A stretch of DNA of 64,000 bases from positions 124,001 to 188,000 of the forward strand of contig WION01000069.1 in NCBI GenBank assembly GCA_015039365.1. The letters are read 5' to 3'. The DNA is from Amanita rubescens. Its lineage: Eukaryota > Basidiomycota > Agaricomycetes > Agaricales > Amanitaceae. Each line of letters opens with the position of its first letter. Positions within the stretch are counted from its first letter, which is position 1. Below are positions 12,343 to 23,855 of the stretch, in pieces. The notes beneath the pieces are model-generated. The model was not told where the DNA came from. It made no database searches and worked only from the letters and a program-made list of their open reading frames with translations. The position numbers were made by a program, and so were the translations under genes.

Positions 12343-15300
12343 TGCAGCGCCCACCAAAAATTAAACAAAAAGGGTTTTTAGAACGAGACCCTAGAATAGA
12401 TTGGTCTGAAGGAACGGTTAGGTTCCCCAATGGTAGGAAGATCAATCCAGAAAAAGAAACTACGTTTGATTATGACAAAGAAACTGAAATGTATCTTTGG
12501 TATATCCAAAAAGAAGAAGAATTGGATGCAGATAAAGACGAAGATCTCGAGACTGATCACCTTTGGATCCAGTGAAAACGTCAGCGTCTCAAGCGCTCGC
12601 ACATAACATGAATGAAGACAAATCTATGAAAGTAGAGTTACCCTCTGAATACAACAAATGGAGAAAAGTTTTTGATAAACAGACGTCGGAACAATTCCCA
12701 ATCTCACAACAATGGGACCACGCAATAGACCTGAAAGAAGGGTTTAAACCTAAAGTGGCAAAGAATTACCCATTATCAATCCACGAAGAGCAGCTAATGA
12801 ATAAATGGGTCGATGAACAACTCAAAAAAGAATATATTCAACCATCACAATCTCCGCAAGCGTCTCCTTTCTTTTACATTGCAAAGAAAGAAAAAGGAGA
12901 GTTGAGACCTTGACAAGATTACCAATACATCAATAGCTGGACAAAACGGAATGCCTACCCCCTTCCTTTGGTATCCGACTTATTATTAAAACTACGAAAA
13001 GCAAAATATTTCTCCAAGTTAGACCTCCAATGGGGTTACAATAATGTGCAAATAAAGAAAGGCAACAAATGGAAGGCAGCATTCATGATGAATTGTGGTC
13101 TTTTCGAGCCTACAGTAATGCTCTTTGGATTATGCAATTCACCGTCGACGTTTCAAACGATGATGAACAAATACTTCCGTGACATGATAGCCAAAGGATG
13201 GCTAGTTGTCTACATTGACAACATGATGATATATGGAGTGAACGAGGCAGAAATGAGGGAGCGCACTCAGCAAGTCTTGCAATGGCTAAAAGAAAACGAT
13301 CTATTCCTGAGACTGGAAAAATGCAAATTTGTCGCCAAGGAAGGCGAATTCCTTGGGATGATTGTCAAAGAAGGAAAGATCATGATTGACCCTGTAAAAC
13401 TTGCTGGAATCAGCAAATGGCCTGAACCAACAACCGTTAAACAGATTCAGTCATTTTTAGGATTTGTGAATTTTTACAGGAAATTTATAGGAAACTATGC
13501 CGAAACAGTGGCTCCGCTCACAGAACTTACAAAGAAAACAGTTCCCTTCCGATGGGATGCAGAGTGTCAGAAAGCATTTGACATGTTAAAGGAGAAATTC
13601 CTAGAAGAACCGGTTCTAGTTATGCCAGATCCGACGAAACCATTTTTATTAGAGACCGATGCATCAAATTGGGCAGTAGGAGCCATCCTGAAACAACGGG
13701 GATCTGATGGAGAACTGCACCCATGCGGATTTATCAGTCATCGGTTGAGTGATACCAAACAAAGATATCAAGTATACGATCGCAAGTTATTAGCAATAAA
13801 GAAAGCCTTCAAAACTTGGAGACACCTTCTAAAAGGAAGCCTGCACACGATTATGATCCACGGTGATCATAAGAACTTATCATATTATAAACATCTGCAG
13901 AAAATGACCGCCAGACAGTCACGCTGGTGGCAAGAAGTTACGGAGTTTGATATCAAGTTAGAACACGTCCCTGGATCAAAACTTATTCAGGTGGATGCTT
14001 TATCGAGATGCCCTGACCATATTAATGAAGAAGAAGCAAAAACAAAAGAAATCCTGCAAACCATGATCACCGATGACATGGTTATTGCCACAATCAATGT
14101 ATCTTGGGCAGACAAAATAACTGAATTACTGCCAAAAGACAAATTTGCTAAAGTCGTCATTGATGGTCTTAAACACAGAAAGCTACCTCTCCGATCAAAG
14201 TTTAATGACTGGAAGAATGACAATAACATCATTTGTTATCAATGATGAGTTTATGTTCCTCAAAACGATAAATTACGAAACGAAATCATCAAGTCACACC
14301 ATGACCCCGTGGTTATGGGTCACCCTGGATGCTTAAAGACACTAGAACTCATCTGCCGCAACTATTATTGGCCTGGAATGACAACAACCGTATCTAAATG
14401 GGTCGAAGGCTGTGCCTTATGTCAGCAGATGAAGGTCAATACACACCCGATCACACTGGGTTTGATGCCTATTAAATCCCATGCCACACGCCCATTTGAA
14501 CAAGTATCAATGGATTTCATCACAGATTTACTGCCCATCGATGGTTTTGATTCTGTTTTGACTGTGGTCGATCAAGGCTTAACAAAGGGTGTAATATTCA
14601 TACCATGCAAAAAATCTTTTACCACTATGGATACCGCCAATTCCTATATTAACAATGTGTACAAATGTTACAGGTTACCAACAACCCTTATTTCCGATAG
14701 AGGACCACAATTTACCTCTAAAGTTTTTGAAGAAATCTGCAAAATCTTCGGAATTGACCATAGAAAGTCGACCGCCTTTCATCCGCAAACTGACGGAGAA
14801 TCAGAACAACTCAATCAGGAGCTAGAAACCTACCTCCAGTTATACTGCGTAGATCATCCAAAACAATGGAAAGATCACCTGCCATTAGCAGAATTCACGC
14901 GCAATCAACAAATACATCAATCTACCAAGATGACGCCATTTGAAATCATGTTTGGAATAGAACCTGTGGCTATCCCCACAGCATTCCTGCGGATCAACGT
15001 ACCCGCCACTGAAGACCACTTCAAGGTCTTAACACAAATATGAGATGAAGCTCTCGCCGCACACAAATTAGCAAGACAGCTAATGACTCAACGTGTCAAA
15101 GGAAAATCTCCTGCCTTCAAAGAAGGAGACCTAGTATGGCTAGACTCAAGAAATCTGAAGGCCGCTCATCAGATAAGAAAATTCTCACCTAGACGAGAAG
15201 GACTGTTCAAGATCAAGAAGATCTTAGGACCTGTCACCACAAAATTAGAACTTCCCTCAAGATGGAAGATTCACCCTGTTTTTCCTGTTTCACTCTTGAC

Positions 15301-15583
15301 TCCTTATCATGAGAACGAAACACATGGCCCAAATTTTACATGACCTACTCTGGACCTCATAGATAACCATGAAGAATATGAAATTGAAACTATTGTCTCA
15401 CACTGAAGAAAAGGAAACCAATGGCAATTTTTAGTCAAATGGAAAGGTTATCCGACATCTGACAATTCATGGGAAACCGAGGAAAACCTAGAACACTCCG
15501 AGGAGACCTTAAATGAATATAAAGAACAACATGGAATCACAGCAATCATCCCCACTACTCACAAACGTCGGAAACACCGCTCT
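12343..15583 (+). pseudogene. Gypsy-1 pol (chromodomain Ty3/gypsy), 5'-truncated
   Basis: The order is end of protease (RDPRIDWSEGTVRF), reverse transcriptase, RNase H (ETDASNWAVGA to HVPGSKLIQVDALSR), integrase (MDFITDLL, SDRGPQF, TDGESEQLNQELE) and a chromodomain (EYEIETI to QFLVKWKGYP). The first 0.2 kb is in a different frame (frameshift near 12560-12575). From 12563 onward one frame stays open except for TGA codons at 12911, 14243, 14246, 15041, 15341 and 15404. The polymerase motif reads YIDN at 13211-13222 instead of YxDD, which should inactivate the RT. The GAC to AAC change there is itself a CpG transition. Gag and most of the protease are missing, replaced at the MITE-A boundary. 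Closest relative in the window is Gypsy-2. Confidence 0.92.
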
Positions 15584-16016
15584 TGAAATCATGTCCTCCC
15601 CTGCTGACACTACCCCTGCTGCTACCCCAACGACAGTCGTTGAAGAGATCATCTCTCCAACTCCCTCCAGAGAGGAATCACCTGCACCCTTGCCGGTCCC
15701 TCCTCCGTTCAGTATGTTACATTACGATTCATACGCTACCAGATATTTCCCCATAATTCCTTCTGACGAGGAATTCATGCCACGAGACGAAGAGGATTCC
15801 TCCTCCGAATCATCCTATTTGTTTCCACGATCCAATGCTTCCACCATAATGGAACTGATGCAAGACATAACAGATATGGGAAACACTATACTTCCCAATG
15901 GCCCTGTACCACCTGAAATGCAAGCTCTTGTCGATCAACTCTTCCGAGCAAGAGATCAAGTAATTGTCACTTTCGCTCAACTGCCTGATGAAGTTGGAAT
16001 ATCCCTACTTGCGTAG
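15513..16016 (+). CDS. Gypsy-1 accessory ORF after pol
   Basis: An open frame of 167 codons overlaps the end of the chromodomain frame. A likely start is the ATG near 15531 (MESQQSSP). It ends in TAG. The product is Pro/Ser/Thr/Glu-rich in the first 100 residues, with an acidic stretch (PRDEEDSSSESS), followed by a more ordered, predicted helical segment (MELMQDITDMGNTI, then PEMQALVDQLFRARDQV). I do not recognise it. Gypsy-2 carries two ORFs in the same position after its chromodomain, so a 3' accessory gene may be a feature of this lineage. No sequence similarity between them is obvious by eye. Confidence 0.5.
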   Translation: MNIKNNMESQQSSPLLTNVGNTALEIMSSPADTTPAATPTTVVEEIISPTPSREESPAPLPVPPPFSMLHYDSYATRYFPIIPSDEEFMPRDEEDSSSESSYLFPRSNASTIMELMQDITDMGNTILPNGPVPPEMQALVDQLFRARDQVIVTFAQLPDEVGISLLA

Positions 16017-16219
16017 AGTCCAACGCAGCAGCGCAGCGCCATGATACTGAGTAAGGAACCGACTTACTGTGAAGGTAGGACTTTATAGGAGCTGAGGCTC
16101 AACTATGTATAAGATGTGAAGATGAGAGTAAGAAGTTAGGAGGGAACAATGATTTGTCCCTCCTTATATATTGTCTGAGATACAAATAAGTGTAAACTAT
16201 GCTATCTACGGACCTTATC
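16017..16219 (+). other. Gypsy-1 3' untranslated sequence
   Basis: Non-coding. A purine-rich patch (TTTATAGGAGCTGAGG) may be the remains of a polypurine tract, and the sequence after it may be the start of a Gypsy-1 3' LTR cut off by Gypsy-2. I cannot confirm an LTR because no second copy is in the window. Confidence 0.3.
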
Positions 16220-16613
16220 TGTTACAACACGGTACGGACTCCGTCTCACCCCTTATGCTCGATTCATATGGACAAGCTCGTTTACTTACTTATACCATTC
16301 CTTGTTCCACATATGACGCCGTCCTTATAATACTTTCGTACTCACCATTATTCACTAATTAGTACGTCTCATTGTACTTGCTAGTATAAGTACCGCATGT
16401 ATTCTAGAGTCGGACCTTAAGTTCGACTTAGCTGTTTATTGTCGTCTGGCAATACAACCTTACTCTTAACTCGTCAACCACAATCGTCCTCAGATACTAA
16501 GTCAACGACTTAACTTAGTATCGAACTTATAGCTTATCAACGTTTGACTTAAACTTGTAATCATAACTAGAGTTGCCGTTGCAACTTAGGTTGAGATTAA
16601 CGAGTTCGTAACA
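16220..16613 (+). repeat. Gypsy-2 5' LTR (394 bp)
   Basis: It starts TGTTACAACACGG and ends GAGTTCGTAACA. It is identical to the 3' LTR apart from a 58-bp segment missing near the start of U3 (after GGACTCC, about 16239) and six single-base differences. All six are CG against TG or CA. A TATA box and predicted transcription start lie inside. Confidence 0.95.
16385..16430 (+). promoter_or_regulatory. Gypsy-2 TATA box and predicted transcript start
   Basis: TATAAG lies at 16385-16390. About 33 nt downstream begins TAAGTTCGACTTA (16418-16430), a usual spacing for initiation. This 13-mer is exactly complementary to bases just after the LTR (16616-16628), which supports placing the 5' end of the RNA (the U3/R border) at about 16418. 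The start site is inferred, not observed. Confidence 0.55.
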
Positions 16614-16615
16614 AT

Positions 16616-16628
16616 TAAGTCGAACTTA
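16616..16628 (+). promoter_or_regulatory. predicted self-priming primer-binding site
   Basis: TAAGTCGAACTTA begins two bases after the 5' LTR, where a primer-binding site belongs. It shows no TGG start expected for a tRNA 3' end. It is the exact reverse complement of 16418-16430 in the LTR. In Tf1 of fission yeast and its relatives the transcript's own 5' end folds back and primes reverse transcription, and this arrangement matches. Confidence 0.6.
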
Positions 16629-16739
16629 TCAACAAGCCTGAACATCGATTCATTGGCATTTGATAACACACACTTCGACAAACTTCTGGAAAGCCAGCCC
16701 GTAGGTTACTGGCCACGTTGTCAAAACGGATTGGAGAGC

Positions 16740-18442
16740 TCCACCAAATAGAGCTACACGAGATCGTAAAGGGAACTATGTTCTTGACGGATACTACATC
16801 AGACTAAACGGAGCAAAGCGAATCTGGGAAGATCTAGGAGGAAATCCAGTTAAAGAACAAGAATTCTGGATACCACACAAAGAAACTAGACCTCCGAACG
16901 AATCATACTACTACTTCGCAGATCTATATCTTCAGGAACAACACATCAGATTCGATCTCCTTACAGAACATTGGATAGCATCCGAAACACAAGAATTTGT
17001 CCCTAACGAATACTTCAACACCCTACCTGGATAAAAGGAACTGTTGACGCTCTACCAGAAAATTTAAGACCAGGATATCTCCCTTCTAAATCGACAACTA
17101 AGAAAGGCAAAAAGAAAGCAAACTTTGGCCTAAACGATAGCGAATCTGAGAAAGAGGATAATACTGATAAAAACCCGATCTATCCCTTGATTTTCTCAGT
17201 GACCTTTCAGTTGGAACGACACCAACACCTGCCCAACAACCGACCAATCCCGAATCAGGCTCTTCAAACCCTAAAGAACAAAGGGACGAAGAAGACCCAT
17301 TTGACCCTGACAGAATCGAAGTAGACGAACCTAAACCCAACCCAACTCCACATAGAGATCCATCACCTCCACCACCGAGAAGAATGTCTGGAGGAATCAC
17401 AGACCCTGCACCTAATCCACGAATTCCTAGCCTCATCGGAGATCTCCCTGAATTCAAAGGGAAGCGAAAGGATGCCAACACGTTCATAGAAGATATTGAA
17501 ATCTTCTTCGACATGAACCCTGAACGGATGAACACAGACCGTTTAAAGATCCTTGCTGCCCTGAATAAAATCTCAGATGGAGCTAGACAATGGAAAAAGA
17601 ATAAATTAGCGGATTTACGAAAATCACGTGCTACCACCAAAGGAGGCGTCACACGACCTGCTTTATTCGATGATTGGGAAGCATTCAAACTGTCATTCTT
17701 GACAGATTGGGGAGAAGTTGATCCGAGTGGAAACGCATATACGAAAATTCTCAATCTACAGAACAGATCGTCCATGAAAGGAAAGAAACAGATGACCTTA
17801 CCAAACTATGTCAATCAATTCAAGGAACAGATTACGAAAGCTGGGATCGAAGGAGAAGCAGCATTCCATATGTTCGGAAAAGGACTTACAGCACCAGAGT
17901 TCGAAAAAGCAATGCTCATGAACCCAAAAACGTTACAAGATTGGTACAACATTGCCATTAAACTCGACAACATCCGAACCCGTTCATACGCCTATTCACC
18001 TCGATCCAGAAATGGTCACGCATCATCCTCTCATAACGACGAATCATGGGCAATGCAGATCGATCACAAATTTCTAGAACAAGATACAGACCCAGAACTA
18101 GAACTTGTGATCAGATCTATGTCCAAAGAAGAAAGAGAACACTACATCAGAGACGGTTTATGTTTCATCTGCGGAATCAAAGGACACATGTCAGGGCAAT
18201 GCCCAAAGAAGAAAAGAAACAAAGGGAAAGGCCGATTTAAAGGAGGAAAGAAAAAGAGATTCACACCCGGACGTCACATTCGAGCCACATCAAATGACGG
18301 TGACGAAAACTGGGAAGAAGAAGAAGTCCGAGAGTCTAAACCAAATTACACTAAGAATATCCGAGCGCTGATGAAAGGAATGTCACCCGACGAAAAGAAC
18401 GATCTATTATTATCTCTTGCCGATGAAACCAAGGATTTTTAA
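16740..18442 (+). CDS. Gypsy-2 gag
   Basis: The clean ORF begins at 17384 (MSGGITDPAP) and ends in TAA at 18440-18442, 352 codons. Coding similarity extends upstream (about 16745-17383, with at least one frameshift near 17030), so the true gag probably starts earlier. Within the clean ORF, residues about 20-190 form the helical retrotransposon gag region (KRKDANTFIEDIEIFF, later PNYVNQFKEQITKAGIEGEA). A CX2CX4HX4C zinc knuckle (CFICGIKGHMSGQC) occupies residues 260-273, followed by a Lys-rich tail. It would package the element RNA in cytoplasmic particles. Pol follows in another frame, so pol expression needs frameshifting or reinitiation. Confidence 0.85.
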
Positions 18443-18444
18443 CA

Positions 18445-21400
18445 GTGGGACTCATGACAGTGGTGGATGAAGTTCCCGAATTACCAGATCCAACTCTCGA
18501 TATATCTCATCATGTAACAGTACAATCTATCTCAAAACGAAGATTATCTGTCCCTATCGAAGTTGAAACTGAAAACAACACTGAAAACCTCGTTGCCCTT
18601 GTTGACTGCGGAGCCGAAGGGGTATTCATCGATAAAAAGATAGCACATAAATGGAGGAAACGAAAAACTCCACGACCAATTAGAGTTTATAATGTTGATG
18701 GCACCATAAACAAAGAAGGAGAAATTGATGAACAATGTCTTATCACCTTCGAAATGAACGGAAAACGCATGACCGAATGGTTTTATGTATCAGCAATAGG
18801 AAAACAAACAGTCATACTGGGGCTTCCTTGGCTAGAGAAGCATAACCCTGATGTAAATTGGAAAGAAAAGACTCTAGAGTTCTGAGACTCTGACCAGGAC
18901 AAGATCAAGGCATCACTTCGGAGCATCTGTCAACAGATTGACAGAATAGCTATGCCTGAATGGGAAGAAGAACTTGTTATCGGATATTTGATGTCACACA
19001 AAGGATCACAGATAACAGATCAAGGATGGAACACGCATACATTTGAGGACATAGGAAGCTGGTCAGAAGATGAATACGACCAAGTAACTATCGCACGATA
19101 TACACCAGCTCAACAAATGGAACACAAATACCATCAAACAGAGGAGGTTTACATGCTCCCTCCTGAATACTCGGCATGGAAAGACGTATTTGAGAAAAAA
19201 GCAAGTGAACGATTCCCAGAAAGCCGATCTTGGGATCACCAGATAGAACTTCGCTATGGTTTCATACCAAAAAGAGGAAAAATCTATCCCTTATCTCCGA
19301 AACAGCAGAACACACTGGACGAATGGATTAAAGAACACATCGAAAAAGGCTACATCAGACCATCAAAATCACCGCAGGCATCACCTTTCTTCTTTGTAGA
19401 AAAGAAAGAAGCACAAAAACTACGACCCTGCCAAGATTATCGATATTTGAACGAATACACTAAACCAAACGCATATCCACTACCCCTTATCTCCGATCTT
19501 ATGATCAAACTTAAAGATTCGGAATACTTTACGAAATTGGATATCCGTTGGGGATATAATAATGTTCAAATCAAGGAATCTGACAGATGGAAAGCCGCCT
19601 TTATCACCAATTGAGGTTTATTTGAACCTAACGTCATGTTCTTTGGATTACGAAATTTGCCAGCAACGTTTCAAGCTATGATGGACAATTATTTTAGGGA
19701 TTTTACAGAAAAAGGATGGCTTGTCATCTATATGGATGACATGCTAATACACGTGCACACTAAAGAAGAACTCGAGATTTGAACAAAACAAGTACTTGTA
19801 TGATTACAGAAACACGATCTTTACCTCAAGCTTGAAAAGTGTAAATTTGCTGCCAAAGAAGTTGATTTTCTAGGCACTGTCATATCCAAAAATACAATAA
19901 AAATGGACCCGATCAAACTTGCCGGAATCAGGGACTGGCCAACCCCTTCTACCGTTAAACAAGTTAGATCCTTTTTAGGATTCGGAAATTACTATTGAAG
20001 ATTTATTTTCGGATTCGCCCACCTTGCACGACCCCTGCATGACCTAATGAAGAAAAACAAACTATGGACATGGACCGCAGAATGCCAAGTTGCATTTGAT
20101 CTATTAAAAGAACGCTTCACATCCGCACCTGTCTTAATGATGCCCGATGTCAACAAACCCTTTATTCTACAAACAGACGCATCAGACCGCGCAATTGGAG
20201 CAGTTCTCATGCAGAAGGATGACAATGGCGACTTACACCCATGCGGATACCTATCCCACGCCTTAACACCGACTGAAACACGATGGCAAATCTACGACCG
20301 AGAGTTATTCGCCATCTATTACGCTCTTTACAACGAATGGAGATATCTGCTTGAAGGAGTAGAACATCCTGTCATTATTCATTGTGACCACAAGAATTTA
20401 CTCTATTATCGAGAACCACAATGTCTTACAAACCATCAAGCCCGATGGTGGAATGACTTGTCTCGATTTAATATTAAATTAACCCACGTCCCTGGAGCAA
20501 AACTAATAATAGCAGACACCTTATCCCGCCGACCTGATCATGTGACAAAAGACGAACCAGAAGAGTTAATAACGATGCTCCCAAAAGAACTCTTTGTTCG
20601 CACAATCGCCGAAGATCTCCGAGACAGAGCAATAGAAATAACTGTCAAAGATGAATTTGCGCAGTCAATCAAGAAATGTCTAAAAGAAAAAGGAACACCG
20701 CCTTTATGCACAGCCCTTTCTGATTGGACTCTTGACGACAAATTAATCCTGTACAAAGGGAAATCTTTCATCCCTCCTGACACCAATCTTCGCAAAGATA
20801 TTATTAGAGATTTTCATGAATCACCAACAAGCGGACATCCCGGTTTCTTCAAAACACTCACCTTACTAAAGGAATACTACTGGTGGCCATTGATGTCTAA
20901 AATGGTTAAACAGTTTATTGACGGATGCACGGCATGTCAACAAATGAAGTCAAATACTCACCCTACCGCCGCACCTCTGATGCCAATCAAGTCACATGCA
21001 CACCGACCCTTCCAACAAATAACCATGGATTCATCACCGATTTACCCTCAAGTAACGGTTTTGATTCTATCTTTATTGTGGTCGATCAAGGACTTACAAA
21101 GGGAGTAATTCTCATGCCTTGTAACAAAACTATCACCACCGACGAAACCACCGACCTCTACATTCGGAACGTATTCAAAAACTTCGGTTTACCTGATGTC
21201 ATGATCTCCGATCATGGACTACAGTTTGCATCACATGTCTTTAATGGCATAATGGACTCATTAAAGATCAAACACAAAATGAGTACCGCATTCCATCCAC
21301 AAACTGATGGACAAACAGAGCGATATAACGCCGAATTAGAAGCTTATCTCTGAATATTCTGTGCCTATGAACCAGATACTTGGAACAAGATGATACCAAT

Positions 21401-22055
21401 AGCACAATTCGCGCATAATTCACGCACTCATGAAGCATTGAAACAATCGCCCTTTCAATTGATGTACGGAACATCCCCGGTTGCACTTCCCCTTGTCTCA
21501 AATAAGACAAACACACCAACCACCGATAACCGCATCAACTCCTTGTTTCGCGCACAAGAAGAAGCACTCAACACACATGATCTTGCACGTGCCAAGATGA
21601 TGGAGAGAACAACGAGAAAGACTAAACCGTTCAAAGTCAATGACAAAGTATGGTTAGAGTCTAGGAACTTGAAGATTCCTTATCAGAGCAGAAAGCTTGC
21701 ACCTAAACGAGAAGGACCCTTTTCCATCAAAGAAGTCTTAGGACCAGTGACATATTGTCTCACACTACCAAGACAATGGAAAATCCATAACGTATTCCAC
21801 GCCGCCTTACTAATGCTGTTCAAAGAAACTTCCTTCCATGGAACAACGGAAACAAGACCCCCTCCCGATCTGATCAAAGGAGAACAGGAATACGAAGTAG
21901 AAGCACTGCTTGCACATCGCAAGTTCAGGGGAAAATTACAATTCCTTGTAAAGTGGAAAGGCTATGATACCAGCGAAAACACATGGGAACCAGAAAATAA
22001 CTTGACGCATATGGAAGACCTCCTTCTAGAATATAAAAGACGAAGGAAACTCTGA
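18445..22055 (+). pseudogene. Gypsy-2 pol: PR-RT-RNaseH-IN-chromodomain
   Basis: Protease has the active-site motif DCGAEG (Asp at 18604-18606). RT keeps an intact YMDD at 19729-19740. RNase H contains QTDASDRAIGAVL and ends near HVPGAKLIIADTLSRR. Integrase shows the zinc-binding region (HESPTSGHPG, then CTACQQMKS) and the later catalytic Asp and Glu ([18 protein letters not shown]). The last 60 residues are a chromodomain (EYEVEALL to LVKWKGYDTSENTWEPE). Internal stops are all TGA: 18883, 19612, 19780, 19801, 19996 and 21351. One base is lost near 21030 in the first integrase Asp region. Most stops align with Arg in relatives. The chromodomain suggests targeting to heterochromatin. Confidence 0.95.
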
Positions 22056-22082
22056 AATATCATTCACACATATCAAGTTACT

Positions 22083-23132
22083 ATGCAGAATGGAAACGAC
22101 ACCACCGACGCCGCTCAGCACTTCCCCTGGTCCGAATTTTATGCTGGGGAGACCACCGACACCCGACTCTCCACTTCCCCTAACTCCCACCGACCCCGAC
22201 TCGTTCTTCATACCACCGACACCGACGAAGAAGACATTGACCCGAACGACTTCGTTGATGTTTCCCACAGATCTCCCGATCAAACGTCGTCTCAGATGGT
22301 CCCGATCACTCCCACCGAAGCCCAGGAAACCCACCACGGAACATCAGAAATTCTGGCTGTACCTGGATGAACTGAGGAAAATCGCACTAGCCGACCAATC
22401 CCACCTAGAAACACTGAAGACATTAGTGTTACCTTACATAGAGAGATGATACTTGCCGGTCACACTCCGACTCAATCTCATAACGAACCTGTTCGAAGCC
22501 ACGACCAGGGTCACGGTACAGATGGGATTAACCGCAATATGGCTGGCCCCATCATCTGAACCACCCCCGATCTCTATCTCAGTTATCACGGAGTTACTAC
22601 TTACACCAAGGTTAGAGATTGCGTCACTCTGATCTGCAACGCCGCTAGTCTACAGATCGACAACTTTGACCAAGAAAGGATGGCCTGAATCTGGCGACTT
22701 CTCATGGACTTCCAAACCGCCACCACCCTTGCCGGTCAAGCCTGAGATCAGTACAACTACCATTGTGCCGATTTAATCGAAATGTTTGTAAACGTTACAT
22801 CACTCTACTGGGAAGACGTTCATCCGAAAGGAGGAAACTTAGATCAACTAGCGATAGATCTATTATGACGACTTCTCACAGCCGACATCGAGCGTTACAT
22901 CGTCCTCGCTATAGAAAGCATTGAAGATCAAAGGTTTGGACTGAAAATACAACCTCACGATCAGAATAACTGCATCGCTGTCAACCATTGGTTTCGCGCT
23001 ACCGAAGCTACACCCGACCGACACTGAGCAACTAGATGCATTATGGAGACAGATCGTAAATCAAGAGAAATCTGGTGCCTCACCGGAAAGATCCGAGATC
23101 TCTTATCCAGTATCCAAGGAGACACCGAATGA
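22083..23132 (+). pseudogene. Gypsy-2 ORF3, accessory ORF hidden by TGA codons
   Basis: From ATG 22083 one frame runs for 350 codons to TGA 23130-23132. It contains six internal TGA codons (22368, 22557, 22686, 22743, 22866, 23025) and no TAA or TAG. The first about 95 residues are Thr/Ser/Pro/Asp-rich. The rest is a compact, hydrophobic-patterned protein (segments such as DLYLSYHGVTTYTKVRDCV, IEMFVNVTSLYWEDVHP and TADIERYIVLAIESIEDQRF) that looks like a folded domain. I do not recognise it. Contexts such as LL-TGA-RLL and QA-TGA-DQY would fit Arg. The end overlaps the start of the next ORF as ATGA, which suggests coupled translation. Its place between pol and the 3' LTR is where some retroelements carry env-like or nucleocapsid-like genes. 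Confidence 0.6.
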
Positions 23133-23815
23133 CCACGACCGAATTCGCAGACGGAGTTCCCTTGTATCAACTCACTAGCAACCACATTGCGCAGATCAAT
23201 AATGCGATCAGTGATCTCGATCTTCATCGCCGAATCCGTACAACAAGCGATCTCATTGAGGAAGAACCGAAACGAGATAAGAAGGCTTCTCTTTCTCGTC
23301 GATCCCCATCACCCCCCATTTCCACCGTTATTCGCCATGGAGTCTGGAATATTCCTGTCCCCACTACTCGACGAAACAACCCTCCGCCTTCTCAACGACC
23401 TACGACCCGCAGTATGACCAATGCCGCCAACCAATGTCCCCATCGTTACAACCGCTGCATCCATTGCCGAGGTAAACATGCCTCTGAGGATCATCATCTC
23501 GCTACTACAATTCCTCCTATGTCTACTCTACCTCCACGCGCTCCCACACGCCAACGCGATCCGACGCCCGGTCCTTCCACTAAAAAGAAAGGACGTTCTT
23601 GAGTTATTACAGATGCCGCCAATACCCCCACTCCCATTAGCCGCCGCCCTCATCAGTTGAAGAAGAAGGGAAAGAAGAAGGAACACCATGCATCACAATG
23701 TCAGGCATGCGTCAATGGACGACAATGCGACGGAGCCGACAACGACGCCTGTTACGACTACGGCACTTACGGCTACGATTACAACGACAACGCCACCCAC
23801 AACATGAATACTTGA
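23129..23815 (+). CDS. Gypsy-2 ORF4, Cys/His-rich basic protein
   Basis: The frame starting at ATG 23129 (MTTTEFADG) is open for 229 codons apart from one TGA at 23600-23602. An upstream extension of the same frame to 23075 is also open. After an N-terminal helical part come Arg/Pro/Ser-rich stretches, then CX2CX3HX4H (CIHCRGKHASEDH, starting 23456), close to a zinc knuckle. A second cluster follows, CX2CX5CX7C (CQACVNGRQC..., starting 23699), between Lys-rich and Asp/Tyr/Gly-rich segments. It may bind nucleic acid, perhaps as a second nucleocapsid-like product, but this is inference. The frame ends just before the polypurine tract. Confidence 0.55.
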
Positions 23816-23840
23816 ACGTTTTGTTGTTGCGGTCAACAAC

Positions 23841-23855
23841 ATAGGGGAGAGCTAG
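23841..23855 (+). promoter_or_regulatory. Gypsy-2 polypurine tract
   Basis: ATAGGGGAGAGCTAG lies directly before the 3' LTR. The purine run AGGGGAGAG is where plus-strand DNA synthesis would be primed. Confidence 0.7.

Noticed and set aside
12343..23815. A non-standard code in which TGA is read as an amino acid
   Set aside because: Intact Copia-2 and the gene at 61083-63264 do not use internal TGA, the latter ends in TGA, and LTR non-coding DNA shows the same CpG decay. Deamination explains the pattern.
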